Positions 6,501 to 6,747 of a DNA stretch of 6,747 nucleotides are shown here, one piece after another. Below the pieces are notes generated by a model, which ran no database searches, was not told where the DNA came from, and saw nothing but the letters and a program-made list of their open reading frames with translations. The translations under genes and the position numbers were made by a program. Where the stretch lies: the NCBI GenBank assembly GCA_910588595.1, contig CAJUQU010000230.1, positions 1 through 6,747 of the forward strand, in the 5' to 3' direction. The DNA is from an uncultured Lachnospiraceae bacterium. Lineage in GTDB: Bacteria > Bacillota_A > Clostridia > Lachnospirales > Lachnospiraceae. Numbering within the stretch: the stretch's first letter is position 1; each line of letters begins with the position of its first letter.

Positions 6501-6747
6501 CAGCTCATCTACGACCTGAAAAATTCAAACAAAGATGCCAGGATCAGCGTCAAGCTTGTCTCCGAGGCGGGCGTCGGCACGGTCGCGGCGGGAGTTGCCA
6601 AGGCGGGGGCGCAGGTCGTGCTGATCTCCGGCTACGACGGCGGCACGGGTGCGGCGCCGAAGAGCTCGATCCACAACGCAGGGCTTCCGTGGGGGCTGGG
6701 ACTCACGGAGACGCACCAGACATTGATCCAGAACGGGCTGCGAAACA
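3501..6747 (+). CDS. gltB: Glutamate synthase large subunit, 3' end cut by window
   Basis: GltB hydrolyses glutamine and passes the ammonia through an internal channel to 2-oxoglutarate, yielding two glutamates with reducing power from a partner small subunit (GltD). The window has 1082 codons in one frame of a protein usually about 1500 long. Seen: a short 22-residue propeptide, then nucleophile C23 (DNCGIGAV) of the class II amidotransferase domain, with HSRFSTNT at 226-233, HNGEIN at 248-253, GSDS at 289-292 and DRNGLRPSR at 364-372. The central domain runs roughly 470-770. The FMN/2-oxoglutarate barrel starts near 830, with TGAMSYGSIS at 874-883, GEGGED at 904-909, PGEGGHLPAGKV at 957-968 and SGYDGGTGA at 1043-1051. 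The Fe-S cysteines, the rest of the barrel and the C-terminal beta-helix lie beyond the edge. GC-rich codon use throughout; no frameshift or stop was found on codon-by-codon reading of 3501-5100, and the frame is still correct at 6747. gltD is expected downstream but is not visible. Confidence 0.97.
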   Translation, partial: MFDAKMNVPQAPLYRAEFEHDNCGIGAVVNIKGTKTRGTVENALKIVENLEHRAGKDAEGKTGDGVGILVQICHDFFVKVTKPLGIELGGEREYGVGMFFFPQDELKRNQAKKMFEIIVEKEGLVFLGWREVPCVPSVLGHKAVECMPNIMQAFVRKPANVERGLAFDRKLYIARRVFEQSSDNTYVVSLSSRTIVYKGMFLVTQLRTFFRDLQSSDYVSAIAIVHSRFSTNTNPSWERAHPNRFIVHNGEINTIRGNVDKMLAREENMESEFLSHEFHKILPVVNAQGSDSAMLDNTLEFLVMSGMELPLAVMITIPEPWANNKTMSQSKKDFYQYYATMMEPWDGPASILFSDGDIMGAVLDRNGLRPSRYYITSDDQLILSSEVGVLPVDASKIVKKDRLRPGKMLLVDTVKGEVVDDDTLKEKYAKSHPYGAWLDSNLVTLRELKIPNVRVPAFSDEERQRMQKAFGYTYDELQTSILPMARNGGESIGAMGVDTPIPVLSKTHHQLSHYFKQQFAQVTNPPIDAIREEVVTSTTVYIGKDGNLLHDTEKNCNVLKVNNPILTITDLLKIKNMKREGFKVEVIPIIYYKNTSLERAIDRLYVEADRAYREGVNIMILSDRGVDENHVAIPSLLAVSAMQKHLIRTKKRTSVALIIESAEPREVHDFAALIGYGACAVNPYLAQESIKELIDNNMLDKDYHAAVDDYNSAVLHGIVKIASKMGISTIQSYQGSQIFEAIGIDADVVDKYFTNTVCRVGGITLQDIAKEVDDLHSLAFDPLGLATDLTLDSPGQHKSRGGAEEHLYNPATIHMLQQSTQKGSYEMFRQYSDMINDENSVRNIRGLLDFNYPKKSIPIDEVERVDSIVTRFKTGAMSYGSISKEAHETLAIAMNRLHGKSNSGEGGEDLDRMTISADGLDRCSAIKQVASGRFGVTSKYLVSAKEIQIKMAQGAKPGEGGHLPAGKVYPWVAKTRHSTPGVGLISPPPHHDIYSIEDLAQLIYDLKNSNKDARISVKLVSEAGVGTVAAGVAKAGAQVVLISGYDGGTGAAPKSSIHNAGLPWGLGLTETHQTLIQNGLRN

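Overview
The window reads as chromosomal DNA of an anaerobic Firmicute, most likely of the Lachnospiraceae or a related clostridial group. This is inferred from the protein families, the strong AGGAG-type ribosome binding sites, the TTGACA/TATAAT promoters and a chemoreceptor C-terminus of clostridial type. No rRNA, tRNA, CRISPR array or insertion sequence was seen.

Positions 1-760 hold a MerR-family regulator gene on the minus strand (180-611), preceded by a compact control region. That region has a plus-strand promoter with the 19-bp spacer typical of MerR targets and a CTAAA-N6-TTTAG dyad inside the spacer. A minus-strand promoter for the regulator overlaps it. Positions 762-1940 encode an iron-containing alcohol dehydrogenase with all four metal ligands. 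Regulator and enzyme look like an aldehyde/electrophile-response module of the AdhR/NmlR type: the regulator would activate the dehydrogenase and block its own transcription from one operator.

Positions 1941-2183 hold a 16-codon ORF with a ribosome binding site, a 12-bp palindrome and an extended -10 promoter. Positions 2184-2747 encode a small protein-tyrosine-phosphatase-like enzyme (Y_phosphatase3 type) with an intact CX5R loop. Positions 2770-3078 are an orphaned C-terminal piece of a methyl-accepting chemotaxis protein with no start, so a rearrangement probably joined unrelated sequence here. By eye the phosphatase segment is AT-rich and the following gltB is GC-rich (38% and 72% GC in two sampled 60-base lines).

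Positions 3079-3500 are a long untranslated region before gltB. It contains a near-consensus promoter, an intrinsic terminator about 25 nt after the predicted transcription start, a GC-rich block of stacked hairpins that I cannot match to a known riboswitch class, and two tandem 18-nt-period hairpin repeats just before the ribosome binding site. This is the most interesting part of the window. Positions 3501-6747 are the first 1082 codons of gltB, the large subunit of glutamate synthase, cut by the window edge. GltB makes glutamate from glutamine and 2-oxoglutarate, so the leader is a plausible place for nitrogen-status control.
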